Counted from the stretch's first letter, positions 1 through 8,170 are shown. The stretch is 19,934 nt of DNA from CAZWVM01 sp964637705 (GCA_964637705.1 CAZWVM010000054.1:1-19934), one strand, 5' to 3'. Program-made: numbers and translations. The notes: a model not told the origin generated them from the letters alone.

Positions 1-1933
1 TCCGCTCGGCCGCGGCCATCGCCTCCTCGCGCACCGCCTTCTCCTTCTCGACCTGCGCCGTCAGCTCGATGACGCGGCCCTGGAGGGTCGAGGAGTCGAG
101 CCCCATGAGACGCAGGGAAGACGACGAGCCCTGCCCGGCGCGCAACTGCTCGAGCGCCTGCTCGGCGAGACGAGCTCGAACCTCGGCCGCCTCGACGGCG
201 CGGCGGGCCTGCATGAGTTGGCGAGCGATATCGCCCTCGGCGCCCGCGGGCACCTCGGCGGTCGCGGGGCGGTTCGCCGCTGTGGCGGCCGCCTCGCGGC
301 GGATGCGTTCCGTCTCGCGCCGGATCGTCTCCTGCGCTTCACGCTGGGCGGCGGAGACCTGCTCCGCGCACTCGCGGCGGATACGGGCGACCGCCGGGTG
401 CGACTCCACCGGCACCTCGCTCTGGAGCCGACGGAGTTCCTCGACCTGGACCTGGGCCGCCTTCTCCAACATCGCGATGCGCGCATCCGCGTCGGCGCGC
501 ACCCTCGCGATCGCCTCCTGGGAAGCCTGCTCCAACTGGCGCACGCGCGCCTCGTTCCGCGCCTCCACTTCGGCCGTCCGGTTCCGCGCCTCGAGCTCCG
601 AAGCGCTCGCGCGGCGATCCGCCGCCTGCCGGATCTCCTCGATTCGCGACTCCCAGAGCCGCCGCTCCGCATCGACCGCCGCCCGCACCTCGTCGCGCGA
701 GGCGAACTCGAAGGCGAGGCGCTGGTACTCCAGGGAACGGGCCGACTCGCCGGCCGCCGCGTGGAGGTCGGCGAGCTGGCGGTAGATCGCCGGGTCGTTG
801 CGGCGCATAACCAGCGCCTTGTTGAACAAGTCGATCGCGAGTCGCATCTCACCGACGCGACCGTAGGTCTCCGCGAGGGCCATGAGAACCTCGCTGTCCT
901 GCGCGTTGTCCTTGTAGGCCCGTTCCAGCTCCGCCCGCGCACGAGCGGGTTGGCCCGCGGCGAGGTAGGCGCGGCCGAGATAGGGGAAGAGTTCCGCGTA
1001 GTTGCCGGCCGTGTTGCGGATGTGCTCGAACTGCTGCACCGCCTCGCCCGGACGAGAAAGCCTCAGGAGCGCGCGGCCGAGGCGGAAGCGCGCGGCCGCG
1101 TCGGCCGGGCGCTCGTTGAGAACTCGGCGCAGGCTGTCCACCGCCTCCGCGTCGCGTCCCAGGTCGAACTGGACGAACCCGAGATAGCGGTAGGCCGTGG
1201 CCTTGTCGGATGACGCGATCGCCGCGCGGCGGAAAAGCGACTCGGCCTCGGCCAGGCGACCGCGGGCCGCTTCGACGACGCCGAGATTCAGGAGCGCCTC
1301 GCCGTTTTCGGGAGCGCGATCCAGGACCCGCTGGTAGAGGGTTGCCGCCTCGTCGAGCTGTCCCTGCATATGAGCCATGTAGGCGCGCATGGCGAGAGCG
1401 GAAGCGTCGTTGGCCAGGGGGGCGGAGGATGCGAGAAGCCGCGCGGCCTCGCGGAAGGAACCGGACTTCATCTGGAGCTGGGCGAGAGCGAGCACGGCCT
1501 GCGGCTGGTTGGGATTCAAGGCGAGACCCGCGCTGTAGTGGCTGATCGCCGCGCTCGTGTCGCCAAGGGCGCGATAGAGATCCGCCAGGGCGACATGAAC
1601 ATCCGGACGGTTGCGCTGGACGGCGAGAGCCCTCTTGTAGAACTCGACGGCGTCGCGGTTCAACCCCGCGCGCGAGGCGAGCACGGCGGCCTGCAGGTGG
1701 GCGTCGAGAAACGCGGGATCCGCATCGCTCGCCTTGCGGAACTCGTCGAGCGCGCGTGTCGCGAGTCCCGATCGCAGGTATTGCTGGCCCACGTCGAAGT
1801 GGGATCGCGCGATCGCGGTCAGGGCGGAGTTGGTCGCCTGGGCCGCCACGGGCACGGCCGTCATCACCAGGGCCAGGAGCAACCAGCCCGTCGTCCGGCG
1901 AGAAATCGTCACGAGTCCTGATGTCTGATGCAT
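1..1933 (-). CDS. TPR-repeat protein with long coiled coil, exported (3' end cut by window edge)
   Basis: I translated an uninterrupted frame from the ATG at 1933 to the window edge, about 644 codons without a stop, so the C-terminus lies outside. Residues 1-34 form a Sec signal peptide: basic SRR, then a hydrophobic stretch (WLLLALVMTAVPVAA) and a likely cut after AQA. Residues 36-405 are about ten tandem TPR units with typical A-x-Y/F and N/D-P signatures (for example ALAVQRNRPDVHVALADLYR and GLALNPNQPQAVLALAQLQ). From about 410 to the edge the protein becomes a Glu/Arg/Ala-rich coiled coil. It is probably a periplasmic scaffold; no catalytic domain is visible. The start is backed by a GATGAGG Shine-Dalgarno about 6 nt upstream and a TATGAT element further out. 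It is separated from the upstream gene by 141 bp, so it is probably its own transcription unit. Partners are unknown. Confidence 0.85.
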   Translation of the reverse strand, partial: MHQTSGLVTISRRTTGWLLLALVMTAVPVAAQATNSALTAIARSHFDVGQQYLRSGLATRALDEFRKASDADPAFLDAHLQAAVLASRAGLNRDAVEFYKRALAVQRNRPDVHVALADLYRALGDTSAAISHYSAGLALNPNQPQAVLALAQLQMKSGSFREAARLLASSAPLANDASALAMRAYMAHMQGQLDEAATLYQRVLDRAPENGEALLNLGVVEAARGRLAEAESLFRRAAIASSDKATAYRYLGFVQFDLGRDAEAVDSLRRVLNERPADAAARFRLGRALLRLSRPGEAVQQFEHIRNTAGNYAELFPYLGRAYLAAGQPARARAELERAYKDNAQDSEVLMALAETYGRVGEMRLAIDLFNKALVMRRNDPAIYRQLADLHAAAGESARSLEYQRLAFEFASRDEVRAAVDAERRLWESRIEEIRQAADRRASASELEARNRTAEVEARNEARVRQLEQASQEAIARVRADADARIAMLEKAAQVQVEELRRLQSEVPVESHPAVARIRRECAEQVSAAQREAQETIRRETERIRREAAATAANRPATAEVPAGAEGDIARQLMQARRAVEAAEVRARLAEQALEQLRAGQGSSSSLRLMGLDSSTLQGRVIELTAQVEKEKAVREEAMAAAER

Positions 1934-1956
1934 GGGCGCCTCATCCCTTACCGCGT

Positions 1957-1986
1957 ATCATATTTCGCGGTCCGGTTCGACGCCAG
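1957..1986 (-). promoter_or_regulatory. putative promoter of the TPR/coiled-coil gene
   Basis: In the 141-bp gap 1934..2074, reading the minus strand, TATGAT (1962..1957) is a close match to a sigma-70 -10 box. Eighteen nt upstream lies CTGGCG (1986..1981), a poor match to TTGACA. The predicted start would give a leader of about 20 nt that includes the GATGAGG ribosome site. CTCTGGCG recurs at the equivalent place before the gene starting at 6062. This is prediction from motif alone. Confidence 0.35.
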
Positions 1987-2074
1987 AGGTATAGCAAACC
2001 CCGGGGCGAAAACCGGCCGCGAGTTGCCGCGTTCGTAAGTCCGTGTTCGGAGGCCTGAAAAGCCTCTTCTTGGG

Positions 2075-4441
2075 TTATCGGATCCCCAGGACGGTACCTT
2101 GAATCGGTAATTCGGCGTCGATCTCCTCGTAAGCCCTGCGGATCTGGGTGCTCGTGGCCGCATCCTCGGAATAGACGAGCGCCCGGTCCAGGTCCGCCCG
2201 GGCCTTGGCCGCCATGCCCATGGCGGCATAGATGCGAGCCCGCCGGTAGAGCCGCGCGGAAGTCACGGCGACTTTGAGGCTCTCGTTCATGAACTTCTCG
2301 GCGTTCACGAGATCTCCCATGCGGGCATAGGCCCAACCCAGGGTCGAATAGTAGGGTCCCCTGTCGGTGACGGAGCCCCGGAGGGCCTCCGTGACGAGGT
2401 CGATCGCCTCCTCGAGTCGCTCACCGCGCTCGACATAGAGATCCGCCAGGTTGTTCTTGACCACCGGGTTCTCCGGGTCGACCTCCAGGGCCTTCTGGTA
2501 TTCGGCCACCGCCTGATCGAGAAGATTGAGCTTGCGATACTCGATGGCCTTGGCGAGATGGGATTCCGCGGGACTACGGGTTTCCGGGGATGCGGGTCGA
2601 ACCCGTTCCACGCCCTCCGGGACGGCCGTACTACCGGCCATACTCGAGGGTGACGAGATCACGGCGGAGGCGTCGGCCCCGATCGCCCGGCGCAGGGAAT
2701 CGAGCGAGACGGAATAGAGCGGCGCGGGGAGGCCGTTGGCCGAGGACGGCGAGTTCGCGAGAACCGGCTCGGCGGACGGAACGGACGGCGGCAAAGAAAG
2801 ATCGGAAACCGGGGAGGTCGGGATCACGGGAGCCGGCGCTTCGTTCCATGACGGAATCACCGGGGCCGGAAGCGATTCGAGCGAGGGCGGCGGAACCGAC
2901 GCCTCAATCGAGGAAGCCTCGAACATGGGGACGGGATTCCATCCGGCGTCCAGGGTGGATAACGCCGGCGCGGGAAGATTCTCGGGCGCCAGCGGCGCGG
3001 GAGTCGTGGCGGACCCGACGGCGGACGAGGGCTCGACGGGCGAACCGACCGCATCATCCAGACCGTGCAGAATCGGCGGCTCGACGCCGGCCGGAGCGGC
3101 ATTATCGGGGCGCGCCTCGGCCGCAGTCGACGGCACCGAGGGAGTCGATGGCTCGATCGGCGCCGGGGACGAAGCCGTCACGGCGGCGGTGGGCGCGGGA
3201 GAGACCGCCTGCGCCTGGAGCGCGATAGGAGCGGAGAGGAGCGACATCACCGGTTCGTCCAGGACGATGGGAGGCAGTGTCACGGCCCCCGCCCGCGAGG
3301 ACGCGGGTTCATCGCCTTCGAGCGCCTGCCCATGGCCGAGGCGACTGCCTCCGATGACCGACGCGGGCGAAGGCACCCAGGGGGGTTCGCTGCTGGAGAC
3401 GGGCGACGCCGTCGGCGCCATGAGATCCTCCCACCAGGCTCCCGTTGCGCTATCCCGCGAACGCACCGGGACGGAGGCGCCTTCCCTGGAAACCAGCGGT
3501 GCGGCGGAGGATCCCGCCGAGACCGACGCCTCACGGCCCCCGCTCACCTCGAACTCGACGGGACGCATCTCCGGAGGAGACCGGCGCACATAGGTCGCCG
3601 TCATGCCGCCCGACGCCGCGGCGCGGGTGTTCTCGCCGACGGGAATCCCCGGAAGTGACGGGGCGACCGGTGCCGGGAGAGGCGAGGTCGTAACAACGGG
3701 CCTTGAATGCGAAGGCGATTCGACCGGCGAGACAACCGGCGCGGCCGAGGGAAACGTCACGACCCTCAACCCGGGCTCGGCGGCGGCGCCGGGGGCTTCC
3801 CGGACCGCTGAAGCGGCGGGAAGGTCGCGCTGAACCATGTGCTCCGGGAAACGAACCAAGGGATCCATGACGGGCGTGGGCGCGACCGCCGCGGGCCACG
3901 GGCTCGCGGGATTCGCGGCGGGCGAAGCGGCGGTTCGAGCGCCGCGGGTGCGGGATCCGGAGCGCGACGCGGGCACGGCAGAGGGGGGCTGGGCACGGTC
4001 GAGTATGTCGCGAACGACGTTCCTGGCGAGTCGATCCACGGCCGTGCCGGGAACCGGCGTCACGGCCTCGTCGACGGGCGGAGCGGCGTTCGGGTTTTGC
4101 GCGATATCGCGCTCGACTTCCTTCGAACGCTGGCGGGCGAACCCGGCCAGGGCGTCCGAGGGGTATCTTGCGATCATGGCGCGATAGGCCTCGAGCGCCG
4201 CCTCGCGGCGACCGCGCCGTTCCTCGGAGAGACCGATGTAATACGAAGCCACGGCGGCTTCGGGCGCAGAGGGATGGGCCCCGGCGACGGCCTGAAACCC
4301 CGCGGCGGCCTGGGCATACTTGCCGGCCTCGAAGAGCCGCCGGGCCTCCTGCAGCGATGCATTGGCGGTGGGCTCCGACGATCGCCCGGCGGCGGCTGTC
4401 AGCAGCGCAACCGCGAGGGCTGCGAAAAGATGGCGTTTCAT
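2075..4441 (-). CDS. exported TPR protein with long Pro/Ala/Ser-rich linker
   Basis: Encodes 788 aa. The ATG at 4441 is chosen over an in-frame start 19 codons upstream for three reasons: it overlaps the previous stop as ATGA, it has GGGAG 8 nt upstream, and it begins a proper signal peptide (MKRHLFAALAVALLTAAAG, no lipobox Cys). Residues 27-110 are two or three TPR units resembling the Tol-Pal-associated CpoB/YbgF repeat region (EAGKYAQAAAGFQ, YYIGLSEERRG). Residues about 115-620 are low-complexity and rich in Pro, Ala, Ser and Val, probably disordered. Residues 623-780 are four further TPRs (AVAEYQKALEVDPENPVVK, YYSTLGWAYARMGDLVNAEK). It is the last gene of a three-gene coupled set with the barrel protein and the small anchored protein, so it is likely an envelope scaffold that bridges distance through its linker. 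No enzyme motif is seen and function is unknown. Confidence 0.88.
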   Translation of the reverse strand: MKRHLFAALAVALLTAAAGRSSEPTANASLQEARRLFEAGKYAQAAAGFQAVAGAHPSAPEAAVASYYIGLSEERRGRREAALEAYRAMIARYPSDALAGFARQRSKEVERDIAQNPNAAPPVDEAVTPVPGTAVDRLARNVVRDILDRAQPPSAVPASRSGSRTRGARTAASPAANPASPWPAAVAPTPVMDPLVRFPEHMVQRDLPAASAVREAPGAAAEPGLRVVTFPSAAPVVSPVESPSHSRPVVTTSPLPAPVAPSLPGIPVGENTRAAASGGMTATYVRRSPPEMRPVEFEVSGGREASVSAGSSAAPLVSREGASVPVRSRDSATGAWWEDLMAPTASPVSSSEPPWVPSPASVIGGSRLGHGQALEGDEPASSRAGAVTLPPIVLDEPVMSLLSAPIALQAQAVSPAPTAAVTASSPAPIEPSTPSVPSTAAEARPDNAAPAGVEPPILHGLDDAVGSPVEPSSAVGSATTPAPLAPENLPAPALSTLDAGWNPVPMFEASSIEASVPPPSLESLPAPVIPSWNEAPAPVIPTSPVSDLSLPPSVPSAEPVLANSPSSANGLPAPLYSVSLDSLRRAIGADASAVISSPSSMAGSTAVPEGVERVRPASPETRSPAESHLAKAIEYRKLNLLDQAVAEYQKALEVDPENPVVKNNLADLYVERGERLEEAIDLVTEALRGSVTDRGPYYSTLGWAYARMGDLVNAEKFMNESLKVAVTSARLYRRARIYAAMGMAAKARADLDRALVYSEDAATSTQIRRAYEEIDAELPIQGTVLGIR

Positions 4442-4881
4442 TTCGGCTGCTCCCTCAGAGGTCTCGACCGCGCCGGGCGGAATTCCCACACCTCCCACTT
4501 CGGAACGAGGTAGGAGCCGCGATCCACCTGGACCAGTCGATACTCGCTTTCTTCGGAACGGCCGGGCGGGGCATGCTCGGAATTCCGAAACCGCACCGCG
4601 TATTCGATGCGGCGATCGGTATCCTTATCGGTCGGGCTGGGTCCGTTCTTTCGCAGAACTTGGAATTCCTTCGAAATGCCCCGGGTAGGCATCTCGAGCC
4701 TGTTGGGGGGAAGCGGAGGGTGGTATGTAAAGGATCGCCCGAGCACGCCGTTGTCGATGCCCAGCCTCAATTCCTCGACAAAGTTACGCGCCTCCTCCTG
4801 CGGCAGATACTGCAGGCAGACCCACATCCACCCGTACCAGATCGCCGCGACGACCAGCAGGAGGAGAATCAGGTTCTTCAT
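4438..4881 (-). CDS. small membrane-anchored protein of unknown function
   Basis: Encodes 147 aa. Residues 3-24 (LILLLLVVAAIWYGWMWVCLQY) are one hydrophobic, Trp-rich helix, either a signal anchor or an uncleaved signal; the remaining 120 residues are hydrophilic and probably periplasmic. The soluble part contains an EEARNFVEELRLGIDNG helix and a beta-rich tail (EYAVRFRNSEH, EYRLVQVDRGSYLVPKWEVWEF). I do not recognise the family. The start ATG overlaps the stop of the barrel-TPR gene (ATGA at 4881..4878), and its own TGA overlaps the start of the next TPR gene (ATGA at 4441..4438). The three proteins are therefore probably translated together in fixed ratio, which suggests a shared complex. 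The reading frame is real by context and codon usage; the role is not known. Confidence 0.8.
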   Translation of the reverse strand: MKNLILLLLVVAAIWYGWMWVCLQYLPQEEARNFVEELRLGIDNGVLGRSFTYHPPLPPNRLEMPTRGISKEFQVLRKNGPSPTDKDTDRRIEYAVRFRNSEHAPPGRSEESEYRLVQVDRGSYLVPKWEVWEFRPARSRPLREQPK

Positions 4882-6062
4882 GGGCTGGGCGGCCGTCCTC
4901 CAAGGGAGAGAAGGCTGGAGCGGGCCCGGGTGTGCCCGGGATCCGCCTGCAGGGCGCGGGCGAAGGCGCGACGCGCGTTCTGGATGTCTCCCAGGCGATA
5001 GTAGGCCAGGCCGATGTTGTAGGGAATGTCGGCGCTGGCGGGAGCGAGTCGGGCAGCCGACTCGTAGGCCTCGATCGCCTCGCGGTCGCGGCCGAGCCGG
5101 TAATAGGCCGTGCCGAGGTTGTTCCAGGCGGCCGGCAGCGTCGAGTCCTTCGCGATCGACTCGCGGTAGTAGGAGATGGCCAGTTCATAATCCTGCGCCG
5201 TCATGGCCGCCTCGGCATCATGAACCATCTCCGCCGCCGTCGGGTCGGGCGGGAGCCCCCACTCGGTCATGCGATACGAAGTCGCCGTACCGGCGGCACG
5301 GCCGAATTCCTTCAAGACCCCGAGCCGGACCTGCCAGTCCGGGCTTTCCTTCGTCAGGCCGGCTCCGCCGGAGATCGAAAACTCGGTCGCGGACCCGATT
5401 TCGTAGGCCAGGCCGAGTTCGGCCATGATGTCCTTCCTGACACCCGGTATCATCTGGGTCCCGGAGTTCGCCCCGAGCGAAAGTCGGGCCGCGTCGCCGA
5501 CGCGGCGTTCGTAGCCCAAGCCCCACATGAGAACATCCTGCCGCTGGGCCGTGAAGATCGTGTAGCCCAGGTTCAGGTGCCCGGCCGAGCGCCCCTCGGA
5601 GAAGACCTTCGTCAGCGCGTAGATGACCCCGATGCTCCAGGCATCGCTGCTGACGGCGTTGTTGAAGCCGTAACCCACGCGGAGTTCCGTCGAACTGGCC
5701 GGCGCGGAGCCCTCGTCGCGGCTCATCTGGTACTTCAAAGCCATCGCGATATCCGATAATCCGCTGCCGTCCAGGCGGTAGTCATCCGACCTCTGGAATG
5801 CAAAAGGCGCGCCGAACCCGATCTCGAGCCTCTCCCTCCAGCCGTAGCGCAGCGAAACGGGAAAACGGAAGACGTCGGCTCGGCTGCCTTCGATATCATA
5901 ACCGGCGCCTGCATCGACGCCGACTCGGGCCTCCCACGTACCCTGCCAGAGCGTCGTGGCGTCATCGACGCCCACGGAACCCAGACCGATGCGCGCCTCG
6001 ACGGCGGGGGGAAGGACGAGGAGAGGCAGGAGCAACAGCAGCATCCCGAAAGACCGTTTCAT
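4878..6062 (-). CDS. outer-membrane beta-barrel protein with C-terminal TPR domain
   Basis: Encodes 394 aa. Residues 1-23 are a signal peptide with a leucine-rich core. Residues about 24-262 show alternating amphipathic strands with aromatic girdles and polar turns (WEARVGVDAGAGYDIEG, FRFPVSLRYGWRERLEIGFG, TELRVGYGFNNAVSSDAWS, AELGLAYEIGSATEFSISGG). This pattern resembles the 'MetA-pathway of phenol degradation'/transporter-type outer-membrane barrels. Residues 281-382 are three canonical TPRs (AWNNLGTAYYRLGRDREAIE, IPYNIGLAYYRLGDIQNARR). Barrel first and TPR second is the reverse of BcsC, PgaA and PelB. It heads a coupled operon with the two genes downstream. No Shine-Dalgarno precedes the ATG; a TACAAT box ends 7 nt before it, so the mRNA may be leaderless. 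A role in export across the outer membrane is inference. Confidence 0.85.
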   Translation of the reverse strand: MKRSFGMLLLLLPLLVLPPAVEARIGLGSVGVDDATTLWQGTWEARVGVDAGAGYDIEGSRADVFRFPVSLRYGWRERLEIGFGAPFAFQRSDDYRLDGSGLSDIAMALKYQMSRDEGSAPASSTELRVGYGFNNAVSSDAWSIGVIYALTKVFSEGRSAGHLNLGYTIFTAQRQDVLMWGLGYERRVGDAARLSLGANSGTQMIPGVRKDIMAELGLAYEIGSATEFSISGGAGLTKESPDWQVRLGVLKEFGRAAGTATSYRMTEWGLPPDPTAAEMVHDAEAAMTAQDYELAISYYRESIAKDSTLPAAWNNLGTAYYRLGRDREAIEAYESAARLAPASADIPYNIGLAYYRLGDIQNARRAFARALQADPGHTRARSSLLSLGGRPPSP

Positions 6063-6069
6063 CGTGAGG

Positions 6070-6098
6070 ATTGTACCCGGATCCCGCCCGGCCGCCAG
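6070..6098 (-). promoter_or_regulatory. putative promoter placed for a leaderless transcript
   Basis: In the 62-bp gap 6063..6124, TACAAT (6075..6070, minus strand) lies exactly 7 nt before the ATG at 6062, so transcription would begin at or next to the start codon. There is no purine-rich ribosome site in between. CTCTGGCG covers 6100..6093; its CTGGCG part sits 17 nt upstream of the -10 box, the same 8-mer as in the promoter near 1981. The -35 match to TTGACA is weak. Confidence 0.35.
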
Positions 6099-6124
6099 AG
6101 TTTCTCGAGCGAAGGAAAAGCGGG

Positions 6125-8170
6125 CTACCGGGGACGGCGGCGCACGATATCGCCGGAACGGGCCTCGGACGCGCCGCGGGTGAGAAGAACCTCCCCGTAG
6201 CGCTCCGTCAGGCTCTTCACCGTGCCCTCGGCAACAACCGTTTCCTTGCGACGCGGCCAGTCCAGACCGCGCACGAAGATCTCGGGATCGTTGCGGACGA
6301 CTTCGATCGTGTCCCCTTCGCGCACACCGTGAATGCGGCCGAAGTTCACCGTGAGCCGCCCTGCGGGCTGTCGCCTTATGACGGAGCCATTCAGCGAGAC
6401 GCGCTCGGCGATCTCCCCGGCGATGTCAAGCACGGCTCGATTCAGGGCCCCGGGCCCCTGCAGGGTGCGAACCTGCTTCCAGACGACCGGCCCGGCCGGC
6501 ACACGGATCGCGGCGATCTCGATGCGAATCTTCTCGCGTTCCTCGATGATCCGGCCCTGCACCACGATATCCGCGTTCACCGCGGCGCCGATCAGCCCCG
6601 GGTCGGTCTCCTCGGGATCCACGGCGGCCCTGGCTCTCATCGCCCGGTCGATCTCCGAAGCCGGGACGATTCTGTAGCCCGGCAGCAGTTCGAGCGCGGA
6701 ACGAAGCCATTCCGAGGCGAGGCGGCCGGCATCGAGATGGAAGGGCCTGACGGGCTCCCCGAGCGGCAGGATCGCAATCCGGAGCATGGCCTGCGGCACG
6801 GGCATGACGCTCCAACGGATGCGCGCCTCGAGCACTTCGGGATTGCCGATCATGCTCCCCAGAACCGACGTCGGCTGGTCCCAGACGTCCGCGAAATCGA
6901 CGCTATGGACCGTCTCCATTTCGGTCAGGGCCTCGCGCGTCAGAACCTCCATCAGGTCGGAAGCGACCAGCCGTTCGTGCTGGGACCGCGTCAGCTCCTC
7001 GACACGCTGCAGCTGCCGGATGGCCTCCGAGTAGGCCTTTTCCCGGCTCAGGAACCGGGCCATGCGGAGCCGGATCGGCGACGACTGGGGCGCCAGCTGG
7101 ATCGCGCGCCGGAAATGCTGAAAGGCCAGGAGCGAATTGCGCACCGCTTCGGCACGTTCGCCCAGGTGAATCCTGCGCGCGGCCAGCTCGAGACGCCCCG
7201 TGTCGTCGGCCGGGAGTATCCGGATGCGAACCGTCTCGAGGCGGTCAAGAGCCACCTCGTCCTCGGGGTCCCTGAGCAGGGCCTCCTGGTATGCCGATTC
7301 GGCGCCCGCATCATATCCGGCCGCCTCGAGGTTCACGCCCCGGCTGTAGGAGCCTTCGGCGCCGACCTGGCGCATGTAGTCCGCGGCCTCCGCGAAACGC
7401 TCCTGCCGGCGCGCCATGAAGGCGAGTTCCATGAAGGAATACGGGCGTCCCTGCGCAAGACGCGCCGCCTGGACGTAGGCGGCTCGCGCCTCCGAGTCGC
7501 GGCGCAGCGAGGCGTAGACGTCACCGAGATTCTGCCAGGTCCAGTACGATTCGGAATCGAGAGCCAAAGCGTTCTGAAGAAGCCGCAATGCCTCGCGGTC
7601 GTCATCCGAAAAGCGAGCGGCGGCGGCCAGACCCAGGAAAGCCTCCGCGTCACCCGGGCGAATGCGAAAGGCCTCGAAGAAATGACGGCGTGCCTCCTCG
7701 AGGAGAGCGGCGTCGGGACCCGGGCGGCCGGGACTCTCCCCTGTCGCGCGCCGGATTCGTATCCATCCGAGGAGCTTATACGTCTCGCTCGACCCCGGGC
7801 GGCGCGCCAGAACGGCCTGCGCGCGGCTTTCCGCCTCGTCGACGCGCTCGAGCCTCAGCAGGACGGGAATCGTCCTGAGCGCGAGGTCCGGGTCCCCGTC
7901 GGAGTGCCGAATCGCGGTCTCGTAGGCCTCGAGCGCCTCGCGCAGGCGGCCGTTCTCCTGGTAGAAATCGCCCAGCTTCGTCCAACCCTCGATGTCGAAA
8001 GGATTCTCGTTGATGACCGCGAGCAATTCGCGCTCGGCGCCGGCGGCCTCATGGAGCAGACCGCGCCCGAGCGCGGCGTCGAGGCGACCGTCGTGTCCGT
8101 AATACGCGAAGGCGCCGGCGGAGAGGAGGACGGCGGCGGACAGGGCGACGATGGACGGAATGCGGGGCAT
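6125..8170 (-). CDS. TPR protein with CsgG/TolB-like and FlgT-C-like domains
   Basis: Encodes 681 aa. Residues 5-23 are a signal peptide or N-terminal anchor (IVALSAAVLLSAGAFAYYG). Residues about 35-400 are TPR units (AVINENPFDIEGWTKLGDFY, ALALDSESYWTWQNLGDVYA, YQEALLRDPEDEVALDRLE). Residues about 463-592 look like a CsgG/TolB-N type alpha/beta domain: LRIAILPLGEPV strand, then a helix, GYRIVPASEI, ADIVVQGRIIEEREKIRIEI. Residues 595-681 resemble the C-terminal beta domain of FlgT-like proteins (LTVNFGRIHGVREGDTIEVV, then GEVLLTRGASEARSGDIV). CsgG-like and FlgT-like folds are known in outer-membrane-associated secretion or periplasmic ring proteins; combining both with a long TPR array is unusual. 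There is no lipobox. It lies alone between a probable terminator (8222..8246) and the promoter of the next gene. Domain calls are by eye; the exact role is unknown. Confidence 0.85.
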   Translation of the reverse strand: MPRIPSIVALSAAVLLSAGAFAYYGHDGRLDAALGRGLLHEAAGAERELLAVINENPFDIEGWTKLGDFYQENGRLREALEAYETAIRHSDGDPDLALRTIPVLLRLERVDEAESRAQAVLARRPGSSETYKLLGWIRIRRATGESPGRPGPDAALLEEARRHFFEAFRIRPGDAEAFLGLAAAARFSDDDREALRLLQNALALDSESYWTWQNLGDVYASLRRDSEARAAYVQAARLAQGRPYSFMELAFMARRQERFAEAADYMRQVGAEGSYSRGVNLEAAGYDAGAESAYQEALLRDPEDEVALDRLETVRIRILPADDTGRLELAARRIHLGERAEAVRNSLLAFQHFRRAIQLAPQSSPIRLRMARFLSREKAYSEAIRQLQRVEELTRSQHERLVASDLMEVLTREALTEMETVHSVDFADVWDQPTSVLGSMIGNPEVLEARIRWSVMPVPQAMLRIAILPLGEPVRPFHLDAGRLASEWLRSALELLPGYRIVPASEIDRAMRARAAVDPEETDPGLIGAAVNADIVVQGRIIEEREKIRIEIAAIRVPAGPVVWKQVRTLQGPGALNRAVLDIAGEIAERVSLNGSVIRRQPAGRLTVNFGRIHGVREGDTIEVVRNDPEIFVRGLDWPRRKETVVAEGTVKSLTERYGEVLLTRGASEARSGDIVRRRPR

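Noticed and set aside
218..1213. 331-codon plus-strand frame at the left end
   Set aside because: The opposite strand holds a continuous TPR/coiled-coil protein running off the edge, which explains the open frame.
2051..2070. GAGGC/GCCTC inverted repeat after the Pro-rich TPR gene as a terminator
   Set aside because: Only a 5-bp stem and, in the minus-strand direction, no T-run; the plus-strand side has TTCTT but no plus-strand gene to terminate.
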